Below, one piece after another: positions 1 through 8,056 of a stretch of DNA of 64,000 nucleotides. The first letter of the stretch is position 1. Each line of letters opens with the position of its first letter. The position numbers were made by a program, and so were the translations under genes. Source of the DNA: Mycolicibacterium sp. TY81 (GTDB lineage: Bacteria > Actinomycetota > Actinomycetes > Mycobacteriales > Mycobacteriaceae); contig NZ_AP023362.1 in assembly GCF_018326285.1 (NCBI RefSeq), positions 4,278,001 through 4,342,000 of the forward strand. The letters run 5' to 3'. The notes under the pieces were generated by a model that saw nothing but the letters and a program-made list of their open reading frames with translations, was not told the DNA's origin and searched no databases.

Positions 1-933
1 AGCGGGCTGAGTTCGCCGGAAACCTGGACGTCCGACGTCCTGCAGCACGGGCTGTTCCTGATCCCGCTGATCGCGGCGGCTCAGCTCGATCCCGCCGTCA
101 GTGCCATGATCGCGATTCCCACCGTCGCCACGTTCTTCGTCGTCAACTGGATCGACCGGGAGGCCAACGGCGACGAACCCTGGGGCTCGATCCTGCTACG
201 GACCGCCATCGTGTTCGGCCTGGCCGCCGGTTCGGTCGCGCTGTCGTGGGTGCAGCAGTCCAAGACCAGGACCATCGCCGGGCTGGCCCAGGAGCGGACC
301 CGCCTGCTCGAAGAGGTGATCAGCCTGGAGAAGCGCGAACGCCAATCCCTCTCGGAGCGCCTGCACGACGGTGCGCTGCAGTACGTCCTGGTGGCGCGGC
401 ACGACATGGAGGACGTCCGTGACGGGTCGGTCGAGGGCATGGACCGCGTCGACTTCGCGCTCGCGGAATCTTCCCGGCTGCTGCGCGACGTGGTGCGCGA
501 ACTGCATCCCGAGGTGCTCGCCCGCTCCGGCCTCAAGGCCGCGATCACCGCGCTGGCCGACGGCATCGGCGCACGGACCAGCATCACGGTTCATCTGGAC
601 GCCGACGACTGGCCCGACAGCCTGCGCACCGACGCCGACCATCTGCTCTACAGCGCGGCCCGGGAGTTCTCGACCAACGCGATCAAGCACGCGCACGCCG
701 ACAATCTGCGATTCACGCTGGCGCACAAGGGAAACCGTGCCGAGCTGTGCATCGCCGACGACGGCGTCGGAATCCCGCCCGACCGGCTCTCCCAGAGCGT
801 CGAGGACGGGCACATCGGGTTCGCGTCGATCTGCACGAAAGTGCTTGCCACCGGCGGCGAATTCACCGTCACGGGCGCACCCGGCACCGTCATCTCGCTC
901 TCGGTGCCCGCGACGAGCACCGAGAGCGGCTAG
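1..933 (+). CDS. Sensor histidine kinase, NarL/DesK type (5' end outside window)
   Basis: The reading frame is open from base 1, so the N-terminus lies upstream. What remains has two hydrophobic segments (around the in-frame Met at 106 and near 205-250), then a HisKA_3 dimerisation domain with the phospho-acceptor H-box RLHDGALQYV. It ends in a HATPase_c domain with N-box FSTNAIKHAHA and G1 box DDGVGIPP. Proteins of this class autophosphorylate on the H-box His and pass phosphate to a NarL-type response regulator; no regulator is visible, so it would be upstream. It converges on cyp142 with one base between the stops. The stimulus cannot be read from the sequence. Confidence 0.85.
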   Translation, partial: SGLSSPETWTSDVLQHGLFLIPLIAAAQLDPAVSAMIAIPTVATFFVVNWIDREANGDEPWGSILLRTAIVFGLAAGSVALSWVQQSKTRTIAGLAQERTRLLEEVISLEKRERQSLSERLHDGALQYVLVARHDMEDVRDGSVEGMDRVDFALAESSRLLRDVVRELHPEVLARSGLKAAITALADGIGARTSITVHLDADDWPDSLRTDADHLLYSAAREFSTNAIKHAHADNLRFTLAHKGNRAELCIADDGVGIPPDRLSQSVEDGHIGFASICTKVLATGGEFTVTGAPGTVISLSVPATSTESG

Positions 934-934
934 T

Positions 935-2140
935 TCAGAGCACCCGCGCAGTCGGGGTGAAGACCACCGGCATGGCCTCGGGGCCGCTGACGAAGTTGGC
1001 GGCGCGCAGCGGGATTTCCGCGCCGTCGGCCAGACGCAGGTCGGGCAGCCGCTGGAGCAGCCGCTCGGTCATCAGGCGCAGCTCCAGCCGGGCCAGCTGG
1101 TTGCCCATGCAGAAGTGGGTGCCGAAGCCGAAAGCCAAGTGGCTGTTGGGGTTCCGGTCGATGTGGAATTCGTCCGGGTTCTCGAACTGGTCACCGTCGA
1201 AGTTCGCCGACTCGAACATCAGCATGACCTTCTCGTCCTTCTTCAGCTCGGTGCCGTAGAAGACGGTGTCCGCGGTCAGCGTGCGACACATGTTCTTGAT
1301 GGGCGAGGTCCAGCGCAGCATCTCCTCGATCGCGCCGGGCATCAGCGACGGATCCGCGACGAGGCGGTCCCACTGGTCGCGGTTGCGCATCAGCTGCTCG
1401 GTGCCGCCGGACAGCGTGTGCCGCGTGGTCTCGTCGCCGCCGATCAGGATCAGCAGAGTCTCCATGACGATCTCGTCATCGCTCAGCCGCTGACCTTCGA
1501 CCTCGGAGTTGATGAACACCGAGAACAGGTCGTCGGTCGGGTTGGCCCGCCGGTCCTTGATGACGTCCATGGTGAAAGCCGTATATGCCGCAAAGGTTTC
1601 CATCAGCTTCTGGATCGACGACTCGTCCAGGTGCGACGACAGCCCCGACACCAGCTCGTCGGACCAATCGAGCAGCATCTCGCGCTCTTCGGGCACCACT
1701 CCGAGCATGTCGCCGATGACGGCCATGGGCAGCGGGGCCGCCAGGTCGCGGACGAAGTCGGCCTCGCCCTTCTCGCAGACGTTGTCGATCAGCGCATCGA
1801 CCAGACGCCCGATCGACGGCACCTTGTCCATGACGCGCTTGCGGGTGAAGCCGGCGTTGACGAGCTTGCGCCGCAACAGGTGTGCCGGATCGTCCATGTC
1901 GATCATGTACGGCATCCCCGGCTGGTCGGGGCGGATGCCGCCGGCGTTGGAGAACAGTTCGGCGTTGCGCTCGGCGTCGAGGACGGACTGGTAGGTCGTC
2001 ACCGCGGCCTGTCCGGTGCGGTCCCGGAACACCGGCTCGTTGGCCCGCATCCACCGGTACGCCTCGTGCGCGGCTGCCCGGTCGGCATAGAACCGGCCGT
2101 CGGCCAGGTCAACGTCGGGGCGGGTGATAACACTGGTCAC
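935..2140 (-). CDS. cyp142: Cytochrome P450 CYP142 (sterol 26/27-hydroxylase)
   Basis: P450 of 401 residues. The oxygen-activation motif is GGDETTRHT, the ExxR pair lies in EEMLRWT, and the haem-thiolate loop is FGFGTHFCMG. Known CYP142 enzymes oxidise the terminal side-chain carbon of cholesterol/cholestenone to the acid, overlapping with CYP125. Gene order (acetoacetate-decarboxylase-like, F420 oxidoreductase, DUF35, ltp4, ltp3 following) matches Rv3518c-Rv3523 and supports CYP142. It starts with GTG overlapping the stop of the upstream gene (GTGA), so the two are probably translationally coupled and share the KstR-type promoter at 2882-2895. Confidence 0.9.
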   Translation of the reverse strand: MTSVITRPDVDLADGRFYADRAAAHEAYRWMRANEPVFRDRTGQAAVTTYQSVLDAERNAELFSNAGGIRPDQPGMPYMIDMDDPAHLLRRKLVNAGFTRKRVMDKVPSIGRLVDALIDNVCEKGEADFVRDLAAPLPMAVIGDMLGVVPEEREMLLDWSDELVSGLSSHLDESSIQKLMETFAAYTAFTMDVIKDRRANPTDDLFSVFINSEVEGQRLSDDEIVMETLLILIGGDETTRHTLSGGTEQLMRNRDQWDRLVADPSLMPGAIEEMLRWTSPIKNMCRTLTADTVFYGTELKKDEKVMLMFESANFDGDQFENPDEFHIDRNPNSHLAFGFGTHFCMGNQLARLELRLMTERLLQRLPDLRLADGAEIPLRAANFVSGPEAMPVVFTPTARVL

Positions 2141-2871
2141 TTGATCTCCTGAGCGTCGGCGAAGGTCATGTCTACGTTGTCAGCGGAACCCGAGAGCATG
2201 GCGCGTTTCGGCAATCCGAGGGCCGCCAATTCCCGGGCGTACGGGTGGTCACCGAGGCGCACCGTCACGCCCCCGGGCCGATAGCGCACGCCGGACGGTC
2301 TCATCACGCCGACGGTCTCGCGGCTGACACCGTCGAGGTGCGAATAGGTCGGGGGCGCCTGGGGTTTCGAAGGCGCGGGCACCGGCAGGCCGGGCCGGAA
2401 GTCCATCCCGACGGCGAACCGGCCGTCGATGGTGACGTCGAAGCCGAAGTTCTTCCCGTCACGGACGGCGAAGTCCGCCATGACCTTCGGATAGCCCCAG
2501 ATCGATCGGCCGGCCTCCAGCGTGAAGGCCTGGTCGACGGGCAGGTGATGGATGAAGGCGCCGGCGGACTGCAGGGCGCGCAGGCCCGAGGCGTTCGAGC
2601 CGGGCGGGTTCACCATGATGTTGGTGCCGTACTCGTAGTACTCGCCGAGGTCGCTGTCGACGTAGTGCATCAGCATCAGCACGGCCACCGCCCGGCGCGG
2701 GCGAAACCGGCACACCTGCAGGCCGCTGTAGTCGATCATGCGTTGCGCGGCATCGGCGTCCACCGAGAACATCGCCATGTGCTGCGTCGCCTTACGGACG
2801 CGCACGGGCATGGTCAGCACGGTGCCGGCAATGACATGCTGCGACGGTGCGGACTCGGTGGCGTCTGTCAC
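2137..2871 (-). CDS. Acetoacetate decarboxylase-like protein (Rv3519-type)
   Basis: 244-residue protein with the acetoacetate-decarboxylase fold signature. The IWGYPKV segment matches the family's catalytic-lysine region, although the second Lys of the usual Lys-Lys pair is Val here, so genuine decarboxylase activity is doubtful. It equals Rv3519 of the M. tuberculosis steroid cluster, whose reaction I do not know. The GTG start lies only 11 bases from a KstR operator at 2882-2895, and the stop overlaps cyp142. Co-transcription with cyp142 suggests a role in side-chain catabolism; that is inference. Confidence 0.7.
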   Translation of the reverse strand: MTDATESAPSQHVIAGTVLTMPVRVRKATQHMAMFSVDADAAQRMIDYSGLQVCRFRPRRAVAVLMLMHYVDSDLGEYYEYGTNIMVNPPGSNASGLRALQSAGAFIHHLPVDQAFTLEAGRSIWGYPKVMADFAVRDGKNFGFDVTIDGRFAVGMDFRPGLPVPAPSKPQAPPTYSHLDGVSRETVGVMRPSGVRYRPGGVTVRLGDHPYARELAALGLPKRAMLSGSADNVDMTFADAQEIK

Positions 2872-2881
2872 AGCACAAATC

Positions 2882-2895
2882 TAGAACACGTTATA
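2882..2895. promoter_or_regulatory. KstR operator upstream of the Rv3519-like gene and cyp142
   Basis: TAGAACACGTTATA fits the KstR consensus TNNAACNNGTTNNA. On the minus strand it reads TATAACGTGTTCTA, identical to the site at kstD, and TATAAC could itself be the -10 element. KstR is a TetR-type repressor released by 3-oxo-cholestenoyl-CoA type ligands. The site sits 11 bases from the GTG start. Confidence 0.85.
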
Positions 2896-2917
2896 GACAC
2901 TTTGCAATAAGTGTCTA
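2894..2917. promoter_or_regulatory. Perfect palindrome partly overlapping the KstR site
   Basis: Arms TAGACACTT (2894-2902) and AAGTGTCTA (2909-2917) are exact 9-bp inverted repeats separated by TGCAAT. The first two bases overlap the KstR operator. The size and symmetry look like an operator for another dimeric repressor. The cognate protein is unknown. Confidence 0.5.
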
Positions 2918-2928
2918 CTGCCAACTTT

Positions 2929-2990
2929 GCGAGCAGACGCAAAACTGCACGTCGACAGCCCAAAACGACAGTTTTACGTCTGTTCGCGAG
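2929..2990. repeat. Imperfect 19-bp inverted repeat
   Basis: Left arm at about 2929-2947 and right arm at about 2972-2990 pair at 17 of 19 positions around the core GCAAAACTG / CAGTTTTACG. It resembles the AAAACTGCC hairpins at 10935 and 34216. It lies between the start region of the minus operon and the 3' end of the F420 oxidoreductase gene, so it could terminate the latter. Confidence 0.6.
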
Positions 2991-2995
2991 GGAAA

Positions 2996-4027
2996 CTAGA
3001 CCAATTCAGCCAGCTGGTTGATCTGCTCGACCGACTTGGCCCCGACGACCATCATCGTCACGCCCGAGGCTTCCCAGGCCTTGATCTGTTCCTTGACGTA
3101 GTCCAGGTTGCCGACGATCGCGGAGTCGTCGACCAACTCGTCCGGAATGACCTTGGCCGCCTCGTCCTTGCGGTCGCTGCGGAACAGCTTGGTGACATCG
3201 TCGACGACCTCGGAGTAGCCCATGCGGCGGTACACCTCGGCGTGGAAGTTGGTGTCCTCCGAACCCATGCCGCCCATGTAGAGCGCCAGGTGCGGCTTCA
3301 TCATCTCCATGACCATCGGCCGGTCGTCGGTGACGATGATCTGTGCGGTGGCACAGATTTCGAACGTCTCGCGGGTCCGGCGAGCGCCGGCGCGCGCGAA
3401 GCCCTCGTCGAGCCATTCGTTGTACATGCCGGAGATCCGGGGCGAGTAGAAGATCGGCAACCACCCGTCGGCGATCTCGGCGGCCAGCGCGACGTTCTTC
3501 GGGCCTTCGGCGCCCAGCATCACCGGGATGTCCGCACGCAGCGGATGCGTGATGGGCTTGAGCGGCTTGCCCAGCCCCGTGGTGCCCTCACCCGAGAGCG
3601 GCAGGGGGTAGTGCGGGCCGTCGCTGGTGACCGGTGCTTCGCGGGCCCAGACCTTGCGCAGGATGTCGATGTACTCGCGGGTGCGCGCCAGCGGCTTCGG
3701 GAACTTCTGCCCGTACCAGCCCTCGACGACCTGCGGCCCCGAGACGCCCAGACCCAGGATGTGCCGGCCACCCGAGAGGTGATCGAGCGTCAGCGCTGCC
3801 ATGGCGCACGCCGTGGGCGTGCGGGCCGACATCTGGATGACCGACGTACCCAGGCGCATCCGCGTGGTTTCGCGGCCCCACCAGGCCAGCGGGGTGTAGG
3901 CATCCGAGCCCCAGGCCTCCGCGGTGAAGACGGTGTCGAAGCCCGCTTCTTCCGCCGCGGCGACGAGCGTCGCGTGATCGGTGGGCGGCTTGGCGCCCCA
4001 GTATCCGAGCTGCAAACCGAGTTTCAT
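2996..4027 (-). CDS. LLM-class F420-dependent oxidoreductase (Rv3520c-type)
   Basis: 343 residues with the luciferase-like TIM-barrel pattern: MKLGLQLGYWG at the N-terminus, then LGTSVIQMSARTPTACAMAA and GLGVSGPQVVEGWYG, typical of F420-using members. It corresponds to Rv3520c in the steroid cluster; the substrate is not established. It diverges from the DUF35-ltp4-ltp3 operon across a perfect KstR operator at 4063-4076, 36 bases from its ATG, so it should be induced by sterols. It probably performs a hydride transfer on a sterol-derived intermediate; this is inference. Confidence 0.8.
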   Translation of the reverse strand: MKLGLQLGYWGAKPPTDHATLVAAAEEAGFDTVFTAEAWGSDAYTPLAWWGRETTRMRLGTSVIQMSARTPTACAMAALTLDHLSGGRHILGLGVSGPQVVEGWYGQKFPKPLARTREYIDILRKVWAREAPVTSDGPHYPLPLSGEGTTGLGKPLKPITHPLRADIPVMLGAEGPKNVALAAEIADGWLPIFYSPRISGMYNEWLDEGFARAGARRTRETFEICATAQIIVTDDRPMVMEMMKPHLALYMGGMGSEDTNFHAEVYRRMGYSEVVDDVTKLFRSDRKDEAAKVIPDELVDDSAIVGNLDYVKEQIKAWEASGVTMMVVGAKSVEQINQLAELV

Positions 4028-4062
4028 GGGGCCGCCTTTCCGAACGTGCTTGCCACGATTGT

Positions 4063-4076
4063 TAGAACCTGTTCTA
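4063..4076. promoter_or_regulatory. KstR operator, divergent F420 oxidoreductase / DUF35-ltp4-ltp3
   Basis: TAGAACCTGTTCTA matches TNNAACNNGTTNNA with near-complete dyad symmetry. It is centrally placed between two divergent starts (4027 minus, 4086 plus), so a single KstR dimer pair could repress both operons. Confidence 0.9.
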
Positions 4077-4085
4077 CTCGATGCC

Positions 4086-5087
4086 GTGAGCGTTAGCCAA
4101 AGCAGCCCAGCCCAGATGGCAGGCCATGAGCCGCCCCTTTCGGCTCCGCTGAAACTGTCATTCGACTACACCCGTTCAGTAGGTCCGGTCCTGAGTCAGT
4201 TCTTCACCGCGCTGCGCGGACGACGCATCGTCGGCACCCGCGGGTCGGACGGCCGGGTACACGTACCTCCCGCCGAGTATGACCCTGTCACGTACGAGGC
4301 CCTGACCGAGGTGGTTCCGGTCTCCAGCGTCGGCACCGTGGTGTCGTGGACCTGGCAGCCCGAGCCCCTGGAGGGCCAGCCCCTGCAGAAGCCGTTCGCC
4401 TGGGCGCTGATCAAGCTCGACGGCGCGGACACTCCGCTGCTGCACGCCGTCGACGCCCCGGAAGGTTCCCTGAAGGCCGGTGACCGCGTCCGTGCACACT
4501 GGGTCGACGAACCCGTCGGCGCCATCACCGACATCGCGTACTTCGTGCCCGGCGAAGATGCTGTCGAGCCGTTGCCGGCCGACGACCGTGACCCGGTGAC
4601 CATGCTGGTCGTGCCGTCGGCCATCGAAATCCAGCACACCGCTTCACTTCCCGAGAGCACCTTCCTGCGCGGCCTGCAGGAGGGCAAGCTGCTCGGCGGC
4701 CGCACCAAGGTCGGCCGCGACGGCAAGCCCGGTCCCGTGTTGTTCCCGCCGAAGGAGGCCGACCCGGCGACCGGCCTGGAACTCGACGAGTTCGTCGAGC
4801 TGGTCGACCGCGGCACGGTGACGACGTTCGCCATCATCAACATTCCGTTTGCCGGCCAGCGCATCAAGCCGCCGTACGTCGCCGCCTATGTGCTGCTCGA
4901 CGGCGCCGACATCCCGTTCCTGCACCTGGTCACCGAGATCGACGCGGCCGACGTTCGGATGGGCATGCGGGTCGAGGCGGTGTGGAAGCCCCGCGAGGAG
5001 TGGGGCCTGGGCATCGACAACATCTCGCACTTCAAACCGTCCGGCGAACCCGACGCCGACTACGACTCGTACAAGCACCACTTGTAA
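4086..5087 (+). CDS. Tandem DUF35 OB-fold protein (Rv3521-type), aldolase partner
   Basis: About 333 residues from the GTG at 4086; ATG 4116 is an alternative start. A longer upstream in-frame start would overlap the divergent gene and is rejected. Two DUF35-like OB-fold halves are visible (roughly 60-150 and 220-320). The rubredoxin-like zinc ribbon normally preceding each OB fold carries no Cys in either half. DUF35 domains are known partners of thiolase-fold aldolases (ChsH2 DUF35 with Ltp2). Its place immediately before ltp4 and ltp3 under one KstR operator suggests it activates one or both of them. Confidence 0.78.
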   Translation: MSVSQSSPAQMAGHEPPLSAPLKLSFDYTRSVGPVLSQFFTALRGRRIVGTRGSDGRVHVPPAEYDPVTYEALTEVVPVSSVGTVVSWTWQPEPLEGQPLQKPFAWALIKLDGADTPLLHAVDAPEGSLKAGDRVRAHWVDEPVGAITDIAYFVPGEDAVEPLPADDRDPVTMLVVPSAIEIQHTASLPESTFLRGLQEGKLLGGRTKVGRDGKPGPVLFPPKEADPATGLELDEFVELVDRGTVTTFAIINIPFAGQRIKPPYVAAYVLLDGADIPFLHLVTEIDAADVRMGMRVEAVWKPREEWGLGIDNISHFKPSGEPDADYDSYKHHL

Positions 5088-5133
5088 AGGTGACCACTAC
5101 CGATGAGCGCTTGCGCGAAGAGGAGATAGACCT

Positions 5134-6198
5134 GTGACTTCCAGTGACGTAGCGGTCGTCGGGTTCGCACATGCCCCGCATGTGCGCCGCACCGACGGCA
5201 CCACCAACGGCGTCGAGATGCTGATGCCGTGTTTCCAAAAGCTGTACGCCGAGTTGGGCCTCAAGCAGACCGACATCGGCTTCTGGTGCTCCGGCTCGTC
5301 GGATTACCTTGCCGGCCGCGCCTTTTCGTTCATCTCGGCCATCGACTCGATCGGCGCCATTCCGCCGATCAACGAGTCGCACGTCGAAATGGACGCAGCC
5401 TGGGCGCTGTACGAGGCCTACATCAAGATCCTGACCGGCGAGGTCGACACCGCGCTGGTCTACGGCTTCGGCAAGGGCAGCGCCGGCACGCTGCGCCGGG
5501 TCCTGGCCCTGCAGACCGACCCGTACACCGTGGCACCGCTGTGGCCCGATGCCGTGTCGATGGCGGGCCTGCAGGCCCGCTTGGGTCTGGATGCCGGCAA
5601 GTGGACGGCCGAGCAGATGGCCCAGGTGGCGCTGGACTCCTACGCCGCCGGCGGCCGCACGGACAAGGTGGCACCGACCGGATCCATCAGCGACCTGCTA
5701 GCCCAGCCGTATTTCGCCGATCCGCTGCGTCGCCACGACATCGCCCCGATCACCGACGGCGCGTCGGCGATCGTGCTGGCGTCGGCCGACAAGGCCCGGG
5801 AACTGCGCGAAAACCCGGCCTGGATCACCGGTTTCGAGCACCGCATCGAGACTCCGATCCTGGGTGCGCGCGACCTGACCACCTCGCCCTCGACGGCCGC
5901 GTCGGCGCAGGCCGCCACCGGCGGCGACGCCGGTTCGATCGACATCGCCGAGCTGCACGCGCCGTTCAGCCACCAGCAGCTGATCCTCAAAGAGGCCATC
6001 GGACTCGGCGAGTCGACGAAGATCAACCCGTCCGGTGGCGCACTGGCCGCCAACCCGATGTTCTCGGCCGGCCTGGAACGCATCGGCTTCGCGGCCGAGC
6101 ACATCTTCAACGGCACCGCGGGGCGCGTGCTGGCGCACGCCACCAGTGGCCCTGCGCTGCAACAGAATCTGATTGCCGTCCTGGAGGGTAAGAACTAA
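5134..6198 (+). CDS. ltp4: Thiolase-fold lipid-transfer/aldolase Ltp4
   Basis: 354 residues, GTG start preceded by GAGGAG. The fold is that of the non-decarboxylating thiolase superfamily (C-terminal NPSGGALAANP motif), but the region where thiolases carry the nucleophilic Cys has none (around HVEMDAAWALYEAY). That fits the Ltp aldolases, which cleave the C-C bond of a beta-hydroxyacyl-CoA instead of doing thiolysis. It corresponds to Rv3522. Its stop overlaps the ATG of ltp3, indicating coupled translation. Related Ltp3/Ltp4 enzymes have been linked to C-24-branched sterol side chains; the substrate here is inferred. Confidence 0.85.
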   Translation: MTSSDVAVVGFAHAPHVRRTDGTTNGVEMLMPCFQKLYAELGLKQTDIGFWCSGSSDYLAGRAFSFISAIDSIGAIPPINESHVEMDAAWALYEAYIKILTGEVDTALVYGFGKGSAGTLRRVLALQTDPYTVAPLWPDAVSMAGLQARLGLDAGKWTAEQMAQVALDSYAAGGRTDKVAPTGSISDLLAQPYFADPLRRHDIAPITDGASAIVLASADKARELRENPAWITGFEHRIETPILGARDLTTSPSTAASAQAATGGDAGSIDIAELHAPFSHQQLILKEAIGLGESTKINPSGGALAANPMFSAGLERIGFAAEHIFNGTAGRVLAHATSGPALQQNLIAVLEGKN

Positions 6199-7370
6199 TG
6201 GCGAACAAAGCCGCCGTCCTCGGCACCGGACAGACCAAGTACGTCGCCAAGCGGCTCGACGTCTCGATGAACGGCCTGGTGCGCGAAGCGATCGACCGCG
6301 CGCTCGCTGATTCCGGGTGCACGATGGCCGACATCGACGCCGTCGTCGTCGGCAAGGCGCCGGACTTCTTCGAGGGCGTCATGATGCCCGAGCTGTTCAT
6401 GGCCGACGCCACCGGCGCCACCAACAAGCCGCTGATCCGCGTGCACACCGCAGGTTCGGTGGGCGGCTCGACCGCGATCGTCGCCGCCAGCCTCGTCAAG
6501 TCCGGCAAGTACCGCCGCGTGCTGACCATGGCGTGGGAAAAGCAGTCGGAGTCGAACGCCATGTGGGCGCTGTCGATTCCGGTGCCGTTCACCAAGCCCG
6601 TCGGTGCGGGCGCGGGCGGCTACTTCGCCCCGCACGTGCGGGCCTACATCCGCCGCTCGGGCGCGCCGGAGCACATCGGCGCCATGGTGGCGGTCAAGGA
6701 CCGGCTCAACGGCGCCAAGAACCCGCTGGCGCACCTGCACCAGCCCGACATCACCGTCGAGAAGGTGATGTCATCGCAGATGCTGTGGGACCCAATCCGT
6801 TTCGATGAGACCTGTCCGTCGTCGGACGGCGCGGCCGCACTGGTGATCGGAAACGAGGAAGTGGCCGACGCCCGCGTCGCCGAGGGTCATCCGGTTGCCT
6901 GGATCCACGCCACCGCGCTGCGCACCGAACCGCTGGCCTACTCGGGCCGCGACCAGGTGAACCCACAGGCCGGCCGTGACGCCGCCGCCGCACTGTGGCG
7001 CGACGCCGGGATCACCAGCCCGATCGACGAGATCGACTGTGCCGAGGTCTATGTCCCGTTCTCCTGGTTCGAGCCGATGTGGCTGGAGAACCTGGGCTTC
7101 GCCGCCGAAGGCGAGGGCTGGAAGCTGACCGAGGCCGGCGAAACCGCCATCGGCGGCAGGATTCCGTTCAACGCCTCCGGCGGGGTGCTGAGCTCCAACC
7201 CGATCGGCGCGTCCGGCATGATCCGGTTCGCCGAGTCGGCCATCCAGGTCATGGGCAAGGCCGGCGACCACCAGGTCGAGGGCGCCCGTAAGGCTCTGGG
7301 CCACGCGTACGGCGGTGGCGCACAGTACTACTCGATGTGGGTCGTCTCGAGCGACAAACCGGGCAAGTAG
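6198..7370 (+). CDS. ltp3: Thiolase-fold lipid-transfer/aldolase Ltp3
   Basis: 390 residues with thiolase-superfamily landmarks: HTAGSVGGSTAI at the position of the catalytic-Cys loop (no Cys), EVYVPFSWFEP, and the C-terminal NASGGVLSSNPIGASG glycine motif. Loss of the Cys points to an acyl-CoA aldolase. It corresponds to Rv3523 and is translationally coupled to ltp4. With the DUF35 protein it forms a three-gene unit reminiscent of ltp2-chsH2 at 34265-36791. Confidence 0.87.
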   Translation: MANKAAVLGTGQTKYVAKRLDVSMNGLVREAIDRALADSGCTMADIDAVVVGKAPDFFEGVMMPELFMADATGATNKPLIRVHTAGSVGGSTAIVAASLVKSGKYRRVLTMAWEKQSESNAMWALSIPVPFTKPVGAGAGGYFAPHVRAYIRRSGAPEHIGAMVAVKDRLNGAKNPLAHLHQPDITVEKVMSSQMLWDPIRFDETCPSSDGAAALVIGNEEVADARVAEGHPVAWIHATALRTEPLAYSGRDQVNPQAGRDAAAALWRDAGITSPIDEIDCAEVYVPFSWFEPMWLENLGFAAEGEGWKLTEAGETAIGGRIPFNASGGVLSSNPIGASGMIRFAESAIQVMGKAGDHQVEGARKALGHAYGGGAQYYSMWVVSSDKPGK

Positions 7371-7387
7371 TCGTCAGGAAGTGCACC

Positions 7388-7602
7388 GTGAGCGTCGCGA
7401 CGGAAGGTCGGGTTCGACGCCGCGGTGCCCTTCCATGTCACGGGCGGGCACCGCGAGTTGGCCGCGGCGCGTCACCGACGACATCGTCATCCCCTGGCTT
7501 CTGGACGGTTTGGCGTTTGACGCCCCTGTCGAGAAGAAAAAGGATTCACTGAAGCGGTACGCCGACATCCACATCCACATCCACTCCGGTTGGCAGGACT
7601 GA
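7388..7602 (+). pseudogene. Possible frameshifted gene remnant
   Basis: Between ltp3 and the next gene the coding signal jumps frames. Codons with strong G/C third positions run in one frame from about 7392 to 7470 (KVGFDAAVPFHVTGGHREL), then continue in the +1 frame to a TGA at 7600-7602 (VTDDIVIPWLLDGLAFDAP and onwards). No single frame has a convincing start; GTG 7388 would need two shifts. The TGA lies one base before the ATG of the next gene, as expected of a coupled operon gene. I do not recognise the product. It may be a decayed gene or a sequencing frameshift. Confidence 0.35.
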
Positions 7603-7603
7603 C

Positions 7604-8005
7604 ATGACAGTGACCGATCCGAATCATCCCGCGCACCTGGCCGGCAAGCGTTCCCGCGACGCCGTCGCCGCCCGCGACAAGGAAGCCTGGCTGGCCAACT
7701 TCGCCGACGACGCCGTCGTGCAGGACCCGATCGGGCCGTCGTTCCTGGACCCCGAGGGCAAGGGCCACCGTGGCAAGGAAGCCATTTCGGGCTTCTGGGA
7801 CAAGGCGATCGCTCCCACCGACAGCCTCGTGTTCAACTTCGAGACCACCTACCAGCGCGGTGACGAGGAGGCCAACGTCGGCAACATCGTGACCACGATC
7901 GGCGGGCACGACTTCACCACCCATGGTGTCTTCACCTACCGCGCCAACGAAGCCGGGCAACTGGTGGCGTTGCGCGCGTTCTGGGAAGCGCCGCGTACCT
8001 CGTGA
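7604..8005 (+). CDS. SnoaL/NTF2-like protein resembling ketosteroid isomerases
   Basis: 133 residues with the NTF2-like cone fold pattern: DAVAARDKEAWLANFADDAVVQDPIG, then GKEAISGFWDKAI and a C-terminal beta sheet ending VALRAFWEA. Ketosteroid isomerases and polyketide cyclases share this fold. In a steroid locus a delta-5-3-ketosteroid isomerase-like role is attractive, but the catalytic residues cannot be assigned by eye. It follows ltp3 on the same strand, so it is probably the last gene of the KstR-controlled unit, ended by the hairpin at 8005-8051. Confidence 0.6.
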   Translation: MTVTDPNHPAHLAGKRSRDAVAARDKEAWLANFADDAVVQDPIGPSFLDPEGKGHRGKEAISGFWDKAIAPTDSLVFNFETTYQRGDEEANVGNIVTTIGGHDFTTHGVFTYRANEAGQLVALRAFWEAPRTS

Positions 8006-8051
8006 TTTGTGCACGAAAATCCGCGGACACCGCGGATTTTCGTGCACAAAT
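8005..8051. repeat. Perfect 22-bp inverted repeat between convergent genes
   Basis: Left arm 8005-8026 and right arm 8030-8051 are exact reverse complements around the loop ACA; the core is GTGCACGAAAATCCGCGG. It begins at the stop codon of the SnoaL-like gene and ends just before the stop of the facing gene at 8057. It can act as a bidirectional terminator hairpin, though there is no classical T-tract. Confidence 0.85.
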
Positions 8052-8056
8052 CCCGG

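Noticed and set aside
371..2152. 593-codon plus-strand open frame over the histidine kinase end and cyp142
   Set aside because: It runs antisense to cyp142 and out of frame with the kinase; high GC creates long stop-free shadow frames. No domain motif.
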